DNA from: Amoebophrya sp. A120
Lineage: Eukaryota; Sar; Dinophyceae; Syndiniales; Amoebophryaceae
Reading direction: 5' to 3'
NCBI GenBank assembly: GCA_905178155.1
Contig: CAJINV010000002.1
Span: forward strand, 12,533,621-12,597,620
DNA: 64,000 nucleotides
Shown here: piece after piece, positions 34,301 through 47,509 of the stretch
Layout: every line of letters starts with the position of its first letter
Numbering within the stretch: position 1 is the first letter of the stretch
Notes under the pieces: model-generated
What the model was told of the DNA's origin: nothing
Database searches by the model: none
What the model saw: the letters and a program-made list of their open reading frames with translations, nothing else
Program-made: the position numbers and the translations under genes

Positions 34301-37300
34301 TGCTGCGTTCCCACCGCTTCAATCGTGCTCAACATGGCTGCCTCTGCTGCGCTCTGGTCATCTGCTACACGACCACTCTCGTTACTTTGTTTTTTTGCTG
34401 CGTCAAAGGTGGCAAGCAACGGTGCCGGAATCTGCCTTCCATCCCATCGGTACAGCAGGTCGCCCGCGGTGGCAAGACGTTCGAACTCGATTTGGAAAAG
34501 CGGCACGTGCAGCAGCCGCCAGGCGCTAAAAATCAGATCACGCATCTTGTTGTGGTCCGCAATGGCCAGCACGTACGGCTCCACGAGATCGTAACGAAAG
34601 TTAAACTTTTTGTGGGGACGACTCTTGTCTGCCTCCTTTCCCCCGGCCCAGTACGGCGCGGCGGGAAGGAACAGCCCGCTGGGGGATGTTGACGTCGTCC
34701 CCTCAAGTGGACTACTATCACTCTTGCCACCAGGTAACACCAAACTCTTCCAGCTCCCCGTCATAGTTGGTGCGATTTTGACTTTTTTCTCCACCACATT
34801 TTCCACAAAGGCCTTCAGAACCTCGGACGCGTTGTGAATGATCTCCAGAACCTCGGGCGTCAACTCTTGCGGCTTCTCCGAGAGCAGGGCATCGAGCGCG
34901 CGGCGCAAGTCTACAGTGCTTGTTGCATTTTTACCTGTACTATTCGCTAGCGCTGACATGCCGTGGTCATCATCTTGGTCCATCTCTCCGTCGACCCTAT
35001 TTTCATCAACAAGCGCCTGAATTTCAATGCGCACGCATATGCGCAAATGCTCGACGACGCGCTCGACGACTTCTACCGCGTCCTCCGTTTCCAGTACGAC
35101 TCGTGAGATTTGATCCGGGAAAGATATCTTAGCTTGGGACGAGTGCCCTGCAGTACTGGACGCAGGATCGTCTGGAGGCGCATCACCAAGTGCTGTTGTA
35201 GCCTCATTGTCCAGCAACACTGCATCTTCCTCGTGCGTCATCTCGTGCGCGACGCCGTGCAGGACCTTGAAGAAATCCGGCCACTGCGGAGCGTCCACAA
35301 CGCCCCAGTCGGCGAGCATGTGGTGGAGCCGATTCTGTTCGTCCGACGCCAGGAACCTCTCCTTTTTCGGCTTTGGCAGCACACTCTTCGGGCCCCAATA
35401 GTAGTTGCCCACGCACCGCTTGCGCATGTACTTCCTCGCGACGTCGCAAGCCGAATCAGACACATACGAGTTGTACGAATCCAGCAGTCGTGCCTCGTCG
35501 TAAAAGCAGAGCTGGTCGAGCGCGTAAAACTTTCCCGGCATTTTCTTCCCCACGCCCCGGTCGTCAAACGAAAACCGAATCTGGTTCAGCAATCGCGGGT
35601 GGTTCGGGACCCACACCCAGGAGTGGGTGGCAAGGAACGAGCTGACGAAAGAACTGTCTGGCGAAGCACTTATTTGCGCTGTAGTGTCTTTAATATTTTC
35701 GTTTTGTTCCTGCTCGTCGCCCTTTTTGATCTTTTCCCTCGCGACACAGTGCGCCAGGTGGGAATACAGGTTCGTGCAGTCTCGGATAGAAAGGCGGACC
35801 TCGGCTCCCGGCCCGGCCTTGTTCAAATCCTGGATGATCCGCACCAAGTGCTCGGCCGACGGGTTTTCCAGCAGAAACAGGGTCGGCCAAAGTTGATGCA
35901 GCAATTTCACGGCTGGGTGCAGAATGTACGGTCGTTCCAGCGCATTGGTGTTGTCGGCGAGGATCGAGGCGCGGTGCTTCTCGTCGAAAAGCTGCTGCTT
36001 CTTCGGTAAAGGCTTCAAGGTCGTACTTGTCGCAGCCTTCTTCGACGCGGTTGCAGCGTTCGCACTCGTGGTTGTAGCCGCAGCAACCACTGCGGGCTGT
36101 CGCGCCGGAGTCGCGTGCGGGGCGAAGGGAACGCTGAGCCAGCTCTCTTCGGAGGACCGCAACGTGTCCCCAGTCACGTTCAGAAGCCACTTCGCCTTTC
36201 GCAGCTGCTCGTGGAATCTACTAAACCTCGTCTCATCCGCATAATACGAACTTATTTTGGAAGCAGGAGCTTCTTGCTGTTTTGTGGAACTGGTTCGCGT
36301 CTGCAAAAAAACATGGTGCGATCTACTAGACCCCGAATTCACGAAGTACGTTTCCATGACGGAGAGCCACGTGTTCTCGAAGATTTTTCCTTTCGGAACA
36401 CCACTGCTGGTGATGGAGGTTACCTTCTTGCTTTCAGCTTCGGCCCCCGTCGCGCCAGCCGGGTTTTCCGCTAGCTTTTCGAGGCAGTTCACGATTTCGG
36501 CGAATTCCGAGCTCTTTCCGGTATCATCTGCGTCAACTGCGAGTGATGGCCACACACCCAGCTCGACCCAGAACGACCGCCAGGAAGCCGTCGCTTCGTC
36601 GACCTCAAGCAGGTCCCCCTGCTCGGCCTCGTGATCCACGTACACTTCCGGGCACCACCGCCACCAAGAGGAAGAGTTGAATGAAGTGCGCAGTGCGGGA
36701 AGAAGAGGGACCGCGTGAACCACCTTGGGATCATTGTGCTCTTCGTGCGTATTATCTGCTGTGGAAGCAGCTACACACTGTGCACTCTTCAAACGAATGA
36801 TTTCCACGGTCTCTCCTTTTTTGTCGTCCTGCGCGAAGAGCCACGGTGAGCCTTTTCGGAGCTTCTCCACAAGATCCGCACGCTTCGCCGCTGGCATGGC
36901 ACGGGGCCTCGAGGAAGCAGTTATCTTCGAGGAAGTTTTCGTACTTGAGGTTGTCGCTTTTCCTGCATCGGTAGCGGGGGAGGTTTTTGAACCATGAGCC
37001 TTAGTAGAATCGGAAGTACTTGCGCTCGCCGCGGTCCCCTCAATCAAAAGTTTCTTCAAATACAGGGTGCAGGCCAGAAGTTTCTCCTTGTCGGGCGCTC
37101 CGCCGTCGGGACTGTTGTCCAACAAAACTGGCAGCACGTGCTGCTCGCAAAAGTGCTGTGAATCTAGCTTCTGCACGCCGAGGCGCTGCAGCAAAACGCC
37201 CAAACGCGGCTCCTGGTTCACGAATTCGCGAAATTCCGTGTCTAACACGCGCACTTTTTCCAGAGAAACTAAAAACTCGGCGTCGTAAATGGACCGCCCG

Positions 37301-40300
37301 CTCTGCTGCTCCTCCTGAATGGATACGTACTGTATAGGGGAGCTCCGCGGGTCCGTGTGCATGATTTCGTCCTGCAGTCGTTTCACCGGGATAATTTTCA
37401 ACGTTTTCAGTTTTTGGATGTCCGGCTTGTCCTCAAAGGCGATTAGTAACAGCAAGGCGCGGTGGAGGAGCAAAGTGTTATTCCTCTCGCTTGCGTTCGT
37501 CGTGTGGAACAAGATGTCCTCCGTGCTATTGTGAATGTTCAGCTGCTCGAGACACTGCAGGGCCACGGCACCGTCAAGGGACTTCAGATTGACCGCCTGT
37601 GCGAGTGGTTCGGGAACCTCACAGGCAAGATAGAAGAGGTTGCACGCATTCACCAGCGGCTCCACGAACTGCATAATCCGCGACTCCTCGTTGTCCATCA
37701 CACCTCCAAACCCCCCGTCGTTCCGCAACAATCCGCCGAACGCTTGACGCGCCCCGGCGGCGATTGTCGGCGGCAACCGCGCCCGAAGCACTTGGTGTGG
37801 CGCTGCAAACAAGCGTGTGGAGGCACTAGTACTTGAGGGTGATTTTCCGGCTTTGCGGACAAACAGGAAGGGCACGCTCTCCAGCGCGGCAAGGACCGCG
37901 CGCGGAGTGCGCTGGAAGAACTCCAAACCCTCGTTCGGCAGCGGGATAACCTGATAGAGCTGGGACAGCATCAGATGGAGCACCTGCTTCCTCTTTCGCA
38001 AGTGGGTGTCGAAGTTTGCAGACTTTCCTTCTGCTGGAATCTGCAGAGTCCTGGTACCCGCAGCAGGACTGATGTCTTCATCGTCCCACGGACTTTGCAA
38101 GGCCAAAAACGCCGCTTCGTCCTTACTGGGGTTCACTGCGAGCTCGTAGTAGTTCTTCCCCACAATCTCGATGTATTTCCGCACTGCCTTAGCAAAGGCC
38201 GCCGGCACGTGGTCTCGCAAAAACTGGTTGAATGCGTCGGTCGAGGTCAGAGCCTCGCGACTGGTCGCGACTGCGAAGTCCGCCTGGATCACGAAGCGGA
38301 AGCCGTAGCTCCGCGTTGGCAGCCAGGCGAAGACGTGCTGCTGCTCCGTAATCAAGGCGTTCTTCTGCAAGTCGTGATATTTGCTCGAGTCCGGTTCGGC
38401 GCCACTTGAAGATCCTCCCTTGTTCAACGGGCTGGAAATGAATCCGCCGATGATAGCATCGTGATCTGGAACGGTTGAGTCGACGGCTTCCAAACTTTGC
38501 AGCTTTTGCAAGTAGCTGTTCACATCCGGAACCGGAATGGCAATCTTCAGTTCAGAATCCGCGTTGCCGCGATCGGTCGGCGAGACCAAGGATTCCGTGT
38601 ACACAAACCACGTTTCCCGGTCCGCAGCGGGGGAAGAGTAGAGAACATTATCCTTCATCGCAGAAGAAGTGCCAGAAGTAGTAGAAAGGGTTTCCAACGC
38701 TAAGATGCTCGAGCTTGCATCGTCAAACAAGATGTTCTTCTGCATCTTGATTTTGAAGTACCCCTCGTGAGCGAGCACCAACCGCTGCAGCTTGCGCAGA
38801 AACAGAAGTAGTCTGGGCTGCAGATCTTCGGTCAACCTGCCCACGAGCTGCACCGAGGAGAGCGAGTTCAGCAGCGGCAAAACGGTCCGCGTCCCGCGAT
38901 TTTTAAAACTTGATAGAGCTGCAGTTGCAGATCCCGATGTGCTCGCCGAAGACAGCGACAGGCTTGTCACGTCTGGTGACAGGTTTTGCGCCGGTCGCGC
39001 GAGCGGGAAGGGGACCAAATACCCCAGGCCGTTCAGCGCATCGCAGTCGAAGTGAAAGGAGAACGCGCCGGAGTGGATGATCGGGGTCTTTGTCACTTTG
39101 AACACGGACTTGAACCCCACACCCTTGTGCCCAATGAACTTTTTGTTCGTCTTCGTGGATTGTGCAATGTCGCACAACGCGCGGACGTCTTTAGCCTGAA
39201 ACCCCTCCTCGCAGTGCTCCGCGATCAACAGCGCCTTCGCCTTGTTCTTTCCCGGAACTTTGTGCAGCGGGAAAGTGGTCCACTTGTTTTCCTGCTTCTG
39301 CTGGTCGATGTCCGCTACGGTGATGCACAAAGCAGGCACCACCTCGTCGGAAAAGGAGCAATCATCGGCGTTCTGCAGCAGTTCCAGGACGAAGTGAGAT
39401 TCCCCGGAGTACAGATCCGCGGCCAGCCGACTCACCGCGCCCTGCAGCGTCTTCTGCAGACTGCGAATCCGCTCGTCCTGCGGCTCGCGAAGCCAGTGTC
39501 TCGAGACCGGATCGACGTCCTGCAGGGGGACCCCTTTGACCCGCGCGATCTCCGTGCACAGCGTCTCGTTGGAAAGATTACTCGGCGGGGCTTGTTCGCT
39601 TCCTGGTGTTCGCTCGTCGGTCTTTCCGGCTTGTTCCGGCAGCTCTGTCGGTTTGGCCGTTTTCGACGTTTCTGCTTGTTCTTTCGCCGCCTGTGCTGCG
39701 AGAAGTTGCTCCTCTTTTGAAAGCGCAGGCGCTGCTATCGCACTACCTTGTACTTCCGCAAGTTTCCGCTTCTTCGAAGGTGGGCCGTCGTCAGTCGTTG
39801 CAGAGACTAGTCTATGCTTGACCAGAAAACCCTCCCGAGCACGGCTATCTACAAAGGATTTTGAAAAGTCTTCCTTTGGCAGTGTCCACTCGGTAATCCC
39901 GAATTTCTTTCCGAGTTCCAACACCAAAACCCGATCGTTCGGCGACCCCGCAGTTTCCGCGAGCAGCAGCGTTCTGGGCCGCCGCAGCTTCACGTAGGGA
40001 CGCAGAAACACGTCCGCCACGGCTGCCGCATCCAATTCGGAAGACACTGCAAGCAGCTCGTACGGAATCAAGTTCGCAAACCGCAATGCAACAGATTCCG
40101 GATTGGAAAACTTCGACGAGACAGACGCTATACTCGCATAGTATTCTGCAACTTCCTTTTCGTACACGCCAAACATCTCGACGGTGCTACTCGATCCACC
40201 AGCTGTGATGTTGTCAGAGGCATAGTGGCTTTCTATGTTTTCGCGCACGAACCTGCGCACCACGACAGCGACGGCGCTGCGCAGGTTGTCATCCTCGAAG

Positions 40301-43300
40301 AGAGATCGCCGCAGCTCGTCACTACCCGTCGCCGTACGGTAGTCGCCGATTTTGAAGTAGACGCCCGCTTTGACCTCGAGAAATTCGGTCTGAAACTTCT
40401 TCAAGTCTTCGCTTTGCAGAGTGGCGCAAAATTCCGCGATTGACCCCACGAATGGCGCAAAAACCTCGCTCCAATCCGGATTCGCAGCGGCCACATCCAT
40501 CATGAGAGGAGTGTTCCAGAGCCGGGTAAGGGCGTCGGTCCTCATTTTTTTCAGTGCTGTCGCGTCTTGCTTCTCCGAGGTTTGGCTGTCAGAATTTCGT
40601 CCCGTAAGCATCATGGCTAGCCGTGGAACCGCGTCGGTCGATGCAGCAAACCGCGCTTCTTCCAGCCTAGCAACGTCGACTGCACGCCCCGAGAGATCCG
40701 GCATGCACTTCTTCAGCAGCAAATCTAGTCCATTACTCGAGGTTGAACTCGCATTTGAAGTTCCAGAGCCCCCAAAGTAGTGCCGCTGCATCGCAGCCCG
40801 AAGCCGGCCCTCCACTCTTTCCTTCGACGGTTCCGGCATTTTTTCTTCCTGCGCGGCGAGCAAGAGACCGATGTTCTTCCACCACTTCAGGTCGTTATTG
40901 GAAAAGTTATTTTCCGCAGTCTTTGCGGCTTTTCCTGCACCGCCCTCTTTGCTCTTCCCATTTGTGATACCTCGGACGTCGCAGAGCTGATTCGGGCCAG
41001 CAATGAGGCAATTTTTCTCCACGAGCAAATCCGCAAGTTTGTAGCCGTACTGCTCTGCCAGCAGAGCCACGACGGAATGCGCCTTCACGGCCTCGTGGCC
41101 GTACTGATCTTGCAGCAGCGACTCGCAGTCAGAGACCCACTCCAGGAATTCTGAAAGCCCGAACGTCGACTCGGTTGCTGCACCGTGTAGTTCCAATTCT
41201 TCGCCTATTGCCGCATTAACACCGGACTCCACTTTCGCTTTCGCGACTGCCACGACGCAGCTATCCACGCGCTCCGTGAGCAGCTGTATCAAGTGGTCCG
41301 CGAAGGCCGTTTCGGATACGGCGGTCACGCCCTTCGCACCAGGCGGTCCAGTTTTGCTCTGGCTGGAAGTAGATGTAACTCCTGCGTTGAGGCCAGAAGA
41401 AGAAGATTTTACGAGCAGTCCGGACGCTTTTGACGTTGCGGTCGGGACGCTTTTCCTCTGCTCTTGCTTCGTAGCAAGTACTGCATTCGAACCACTCCCG
41501 CCGATCGCAAGCATAGTACCAGCGCTGCCATTGACTCCACCAGTGCTTTGTTGCTCCAGCAATTTCTCACTCAAGATCTCCCGCAACGTTTTCGCCTCGT
41601 GTTGCTCCCCAGCAACGTCGCCACTGTGATCGGAAAGCACGATAACCGGCCCCGCGTGGACCAGGTACTCCAGTACAGAAACCGGCGCTTCGGAGTTCGC
41701 GGAACAACGAAGGAATTCCAGATACGCTTGCTCCGCCTCCGCCAGAATTTCGAGCAAGTCCGCATTTTGCTTCGGGAATTTGTCCAACGAGGCCAAAACT
41801 CGGCGCTTCAGCTCGTTGTTCAGGTACAGCTTCCGCAGGTTGTCCGCTTTCTGCACCGAGCTCTTGTTCCACACCTCGCTACTTTGTTTCTTCATCTTCG
41901 CCGCCGCCTTTGTCAGAGGAATGATGTTCGCCAAGGTCATGAACAACAGCGGAGACACCGAGTGCTTCACGAACCGGTCGACCAAAGTGTCCAGGTCCTG
42001 CTCCTTTTGCGCCAACACGATTTGCACCTTGTTCACGAGCTCCGCTACTTGGTCGGTTCCGGCTTTCGCCGACTTCTCGAAGTTTGCCAACACACTGTGC
42101 ATGGACTTGAACGAGCGGCGAAAATCCAAACCCAGGTCCCGGGCGCAGAGCGCCTCGCAGAACTCCAAACGCAGTCCGTAGGTCTGGCACTTCTCGAACG
42201 CGCGGAACACGTGCTCCCACCGCATCACGTGGGACACGTGCACCTGCTCCTCCTTCACGCGGTCGTGCAACTGCTTCACGTTCGTGCTCAGCATCAACTG
42301 GTTCTCCTTCCCGGCGTGGTTGAAGTTCGACCGCTGCAGTTTCGCCAGCTTCCACGGCCGCGTGTTGATGGCTTCTATGACCTGCTCAAACGTTACAATC
42401 TCAAACGTTACAATAGAATCTGAGATTTGTCTTGCATGATCAACATGACAGACTCGGACAGCGTTCCACTTTTTGCAATGCAAATTTCGCCAGATTGTAG
42501 TGCGGATTGGAACTCCAGAACTTGTCATGCGCAATCCTGTGGGAGTAGGGTAGATCATGTTCATGCACTTCTTGCAACACAAATTCCAGATTCTATTGTA
42601 ACGCTTGAGATTGTAACACCTGAGCGGGTTATAGCTTCCTCCAACACTTTCTGTTCGCGGTCGAACTTCTTCTTCATCTTCCGCATGATAGTCCGCACCA
42701 GCCCCTGGCGCTGCACGAAGACGCCCAGGTCCAAGTAGTTCGCCTTTTTGTAGATCTGCGCCACCTTCTTCAGCCCCGTCTCGATGGTCCAGTCGGTGTC
42801 CCCCTGGTGCTCGTCCCAGTTCTCCGCCGGGATCGTGGCGATCAGGTACCCCATCAGCCGCTCGGTGGAGAGTTCCGGGAACTTCACCACGGGCTGCAGG
42901 GACGCGTCGGTCTCCTTTTTGATTTTCGACGCAGAGCTGTTGTTGATCGTCGGGAGGAGATTCAGTTGGAAGTTCCGCCGCACCAACGGGTGGTATTCAA
43001 GTCGACCCAGGGCGTTCAGCGACTCCTGCGACTTGATCACGGGGTTGCGTTCAATCATGATCCGCAAGTCGTGCAGCGTCATCAACGCCATGCAGGAAAA
43101 CGCCACTTGGCAGGTCGTGTCCACGACGAAGGAGACCTGGATCAGTCCCTTGAGCAGCGCGCCCACCTGGGGCAGGTTCAAAATCTGCGAGGGGTGCATC
43201 TGCTGCGCCCAGGCCAGGTTGTCCAGCTGTCCCTGGATGTGCGCGATGGTGAGGAACCCGTGGGTCTTGATGAACCGCTCGAAAACGGAGGTCACCGTTT

Positions 43301-45621
43301 GTTTCATCTGCTGAAAGTCGGCCTCGCTCAATCTCTGATTCTTCCCCTGCCCCTTGCGATTGTTCGTGTTGGCCCAGGGGTCGATGTTGCGGGAGATCGC
43401 GTACGCGACGCGCGCCTCCTCGCGCTTGTACTCTTCCACGTAGGACATGTTGTAGTAGGCCAGCACCTTGGCAAAACTGTGCTCAATCAGGTTTGGGATG
43501 CAGTAGATGTCCAAATGACCGTCGTCGTCGTCCAGGTCCAGTTCCGCTGCGTGCGTGATCTCCATGGTGTTCTCCGCGTTCAGAAACGTCCGCGCTTCGG
43601 CGAGGGAGTGCTTCCTGGGTGCCTTGACTTGCAGCTCCAGTTGCTGATTGTTCTGTGCCGCGCCGCCCGTGGTGGTCCCAGGACTTGCTCCTGGTTCTCC
43701 GTCCGCTTGCATCGCCTCGGCGGTGAAGTCGACCTGGGTCTGGTCCAACCGCTCACTCATCTCCGCTCGCACCTGGCTCCCGTCTTGTCCGAAGCCCTCA
43801 AAGGCGAAACCCTGGTCGCCGTCGCCCTTATTTCCAGATTTTTTCTTCGGGTTCACGAGGCCCACATTGACGCTCTTCACCTTCGTGTTCGACTCCGACG
43901 CGAAAACGTTGTAAACGTCATTTCGGACGGCGCGGTGCTGATTGCGGAACACCTGCGTGGCCTCAGCCTGGCTACCAACAACAGCAGGGATGCGGGCTGC
44001 CTCATTGTCTTTTTCCTGAACAACCTGTAGATCATAGTGACAGTCTTGCTAGAAGGGCATGGATGAAACTACATGGCCTTTTGATGTGGCATCTTGTCGT
44101 ACAAGAGGTCGAGCATGTTGCGCCGAACTCCCACTTGAACAAAAGAGAAACAAAGTGCTGCCGTCGATCATCACTCTACTTATTTGATTCAAAAAAACAT
44201 CTTCTTGAACAAAAACCACAACGGTGGTGTAGGGATCAAATGCCATACCTGTGTTCCCCCGGGCAGTGTTTGTACTTTTCCCCCGGTCTTGGCTCCTATC
44301 AAACCCCCCAGATGCTGCCTGAGCTTGTCCTTATTCGCGGTCGCAGCTGCACCAGGCAGCGGCACGAGCTTACTCCCCGTAGCCTGTCCTGCGGTGTGGC
44401 TTTTTCCCGTTACCGCGTTCCGCAGTTCCGTCGTCCACATCCGACCGTTGCCGGGGACAAACACATTTCTGTCCCGGGCCTCAAACCGACGGTGAAGTTC
44501 CTGCAGCTTCGAGGCCCGCGACTGTTTGCGGCCGTACCAAATCACCATGAAGCGGTTCACGTCCCGCTGTCCAAAGGATTCGTGCTGGATCAGCTCGCGG
44601 TACTCGCGGTGCTGGGCGACGATGTGGATATCCTTGCGCTGCTGGTTGCTCAGCGACGCGGGGAACTCGTATGTCGGGGACGCATCCCCGAGGGCGACCA
44701 TCTCGGCAAGCAGGTGCCAAACATAGTCTGCGAGCTGATCACTCGTGTACGTGTGCAAGGGGTCCTCAATCACCTTGTACAACGGATCGTCATCCACCTC
44801 GTTTTCGGCTCGGAGGTTGTTTAGCTCCTCCGCCTCGTCCTCCTCGTCCTCGTCAAACCCGTAGGCACTGGGCTGGCCCCCGTACCCCCCGTCGTCGTGG
44901 TCTTCCGCAAGAGAAACGTGCGGTGCGGCGTTCTTCTGCCCATAAGTCTGCTCGTCACGCTGCGGCTGTTCCTCTCGTGGGGACGAAGCTGAAAAGTGGT
45001 TGAGAAGAGTGAAGTGATATTGAAACAATGCAATCATAGCATTTTATTTTCCATGCTGGGTACGGTGAGAGGGCACAGGTACTCAAAACACGCTACATTT
45101 TTACATCTCTATCTTGGTGTAATGTTGTAACCTTAGAGCATAAGTTATGCTCTAAATCCATAGCAACTACTATCTAAATCATGATCCGCCATACCATAAT
45201 TTGGCTCTTCGTCATCGTCGAGCACGATGACGTCGTCATTCTGGAAGGGATTGTTTGTCGCAGCACCGCGCCCGCTGCGCTCACTTCTGGACGAGTGTGC
45301 TGACTGCTCGAATTGGTCGTTCTGAAACGGGTTGTTTTGTTGAAAAGGGTTGTTGCCGCTCGAAGAGGAACCACCCCCTCCGGTATTTTGATCGTAGTTC
45401 TGACCCCCCCGTCGCTGATTAAACGAGGACGACCCGGACGAACCTCCTGCACCCTGCTGCCCTCCGCCACTGAAAAGGTTGTATGCAGCGGCCTTGCCCG
45501 CGTGTCCTTGCTGATTCTGGTGGTGACCACCTTTCGCATTCTGCCGTCCCCGGTTGTTGTGCCGCGAGTTGTTGGCATGCTGCGTCACGCGTTTCGGCAT
45601 TGGCAGATTAGACGATGACAT
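31381..45621 (-). CDS. Giant NO VEIN (NOV)-like protein with sacsin-type ATPase fold and DUF3883
   Basis: Exons 45621-45195, 44988-44249, 44024-42634 and 42370-31381 sum to 13,548 nt, giving 4,515 residues with all phases matching. Introns one and two are GT-AG (206 and 224 nt); the third gap is a 258-bp TIR element plus one 5-bp duplication. Order: Asn/Gly/Gln-rich start with NNPFQ repeats; an R3H-like segment (LSNQQRKDIHIVAQHREYRE); long helical region; Hsp90/sacsin-like HATPase at about 1830-1950, with N-box LLQNADD (~1848) and G-box IGHKGVGFKSVF (~1929); very long middle; and C-terminal DUF3883-like domain with LGEQQAK (~4340), FDFII and VEVKA (~4445), the PD-(D/E)XK-like pattern. HATPase plus C-terminal DUF3883 is the plan of plant NOV. 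It may be a large chaperone or a nucleic-acid-related factor; the actual role is unknown. The last exon is nearly 11 kb without a further intron. Confidence 0.85.
42376..42633 (-). mobile_element. Introner-like TIR element forming an intron in the NOV-like gene
   Basis: 258 bp with 47-bp terminal inverted repeats (42376-42422 and 42587-42633; about six mismatches). The left begins TATGACCTGCTCAAACGTTA; the complement of the right begins TATAACCCGCTCAGGTGTTA. The inner part of both arms shares CGTTACAATAGAATCTG. Exact 5-bp duplications GCTTC lie at 42371-42375 and 42634-42638. Removing the element and one duplication joins REQKVLEEA to INTRPWK in frame; left in place, both frames hit stops. 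No GT-AG pair fits the frame at the duplication. No open frame for a transposase, so it is non-autonomous. Confidence 0.92.
45133..45155. repeat. Perfect 23-bp palindrome in intron 1 of the NOV-like gene
   Basis: TTAGAGCATAA, one G, then the exact reverse complement TTATGCTCTAA. It lies about 40-60 nt inside the intron and would form a strong hairpin in the pre-mRNA. Confidence 0.9.
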
Positions 45622-47509
45622 GTTCGCAAATTATGGTCGGTGCGTGCGTTCGGATGAAGTGCGAGCGAAATTTAGGACATCGTGTGACCGGATTGTTTCG
45701 CAATTTAGTGGGAGGAAGTGAAGAGCAAAACTAGCTGCCTCTAACCAAAGACAGCAAAAAACTCTTCGTATAGATACAAGCGAGTCAACACTGCGATGAA
45801 ATTGGTGTATATGCGCCCATGTTATGTATGGAGGCAAAAAGAGTACATTCATACATACAACTAGCTAAAAAAGCGACTGCTTATCACGGCGAATACGAAT
45901 ACTTACAAGAAAGACAGACTGATTTATTACTTTGACGTTTACTCCTGGGCGGGTTGTTGCACAATGAATCTGATGGTAGGGAGGTCGGTGTAACGCGAAT
46001 GGGGATATCTGTATCTGTAAGGAAATGTGAGGCTGTAAGCATTACTTAGTAACAATCTTCGTTTTGAGATCCTGTTATTAACACAAGCACTCCGGACTGA
46101 CCTCTGACCTGTCTTTTCACGAACCGCGCTCCTAATTTTCTGAACCGAGCGACAATGCATATTTTCGGTAGTGGACCTTGGTGACCCAGCTTCGCCCCTG
46201 GGATAAGAAACACGACAACCAGGCTGACCAACAGAACCCGAATAGAGATAGACTGTGAGTCGCTTGAGCGATCTGGTAAGTAGATCTTGCGTAAAGACAG
46301 ACAACAGAGGAACTTCTGGACACGAAAATCACGAGCACAGAGACACAGAAAGATTGATTGACAACACAACGATACCATGTCAATATCTGCGACTTCATTG
46401 CGACAGAGAAGATCGATTCCGATTTATTCTTCCCGAAGACCGGACCAGGACCAGTGGATACACACAATTTCAAACGCGAATCAAAATGAATGTTCTCTTG
46501 CTGTGACCGACAAAATAAATCTTTGTACGGTTACGGACAGAGTTCGGCGAACACTGAGAATCAGGGAGGTAGAAGGGTGGACGCGGGTCACACCACTGAA
46601 AGTGAAAAAACTGCTTTTATAGGAAAACTCTTTGTCCGGGATGTTCTCGTCTCGATCAGTGGCGTAAAAGTTTGTTCGACACATCACTGCCAGAAGAACG
46701 GCGGCCGTTGGTACTGACATACGTTTCTCAACAGCGGAGGTTGTTCGCGGCGTTCATGCAACAGGCTGCGAACTGTTTTGTTCGATCGTTCCTAGCTACA
46801 CGGAAGAAAAAAGTAGGGACGTCCTTGTGTAAAGTGCGTTCTCCTTTAGTTGCCTTTCCTCTCTCGCTACGCCACGGTGGCCATTTGAGTACTTACTTAC
46901 TACGCTAGTGATGTTGTTTATCATAGAACTCCGGACAATAGATACGCTGGGGAAAGTCGGGAAATCAAGATTTTTGAGTATGTTCAACCTAGTAGCATTC
47001 TTGGAGTGAAAGTCGAAGTCGCGAAACGCGCTTCCACTTGACTGCTTGGGCGTAACCGGGATACGGTAATTGTGGGGGACACAGCAGGGGCGTGAATAGG
47101 CCGAAAAACTTCCCAGTCTCGGTATTCCTACAGTGTGTGGGTGGGAGTGCGCGGACGATATCTCTTAATTCTAATTTCAATTCGGGTGAAGAGAAATTCC
47201 AAAGCTATGTGTTCTCTCGCGTCTGGGGTCGCGTAGGTGAGGGTGTTTACTTACTGTTCTTTTGTAAGAAGATTGCGGGTAGTGCTTAAACTCGTAGAAT
47301 CAAAATTTGGAAATGTATGTTATGCCAATGCCAAAAACACGACGAAAAAAAACGTAAAGATTTGAAACCAGTAACAGAATATTAATGTTGTTGAAAAATA
47401 AGTAAAATGCCCGGTGAAGGACACCCAAAGAATTCCACAAGTTGAAAATGATTCTGCTGCCTTGATTGCGTGAGTCATTCGATTCGCGGCCAAAATGACG
47501 AATAAAGTT
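45622..47509. other. 1.9-kb intergenic, no gene seen
   Basis: Many short frames on both strands, none with domains or long length. Holds the 5' region of the giant gene. Confidence 0.5.

Noticed and set aside
42371-42582. About 70 codons at the start of the 11-kb open frame of the NOV-like gene
   Set aside because: They lie within the TIR element; the true coding continuation comes from the upstream exon ending at 42634.
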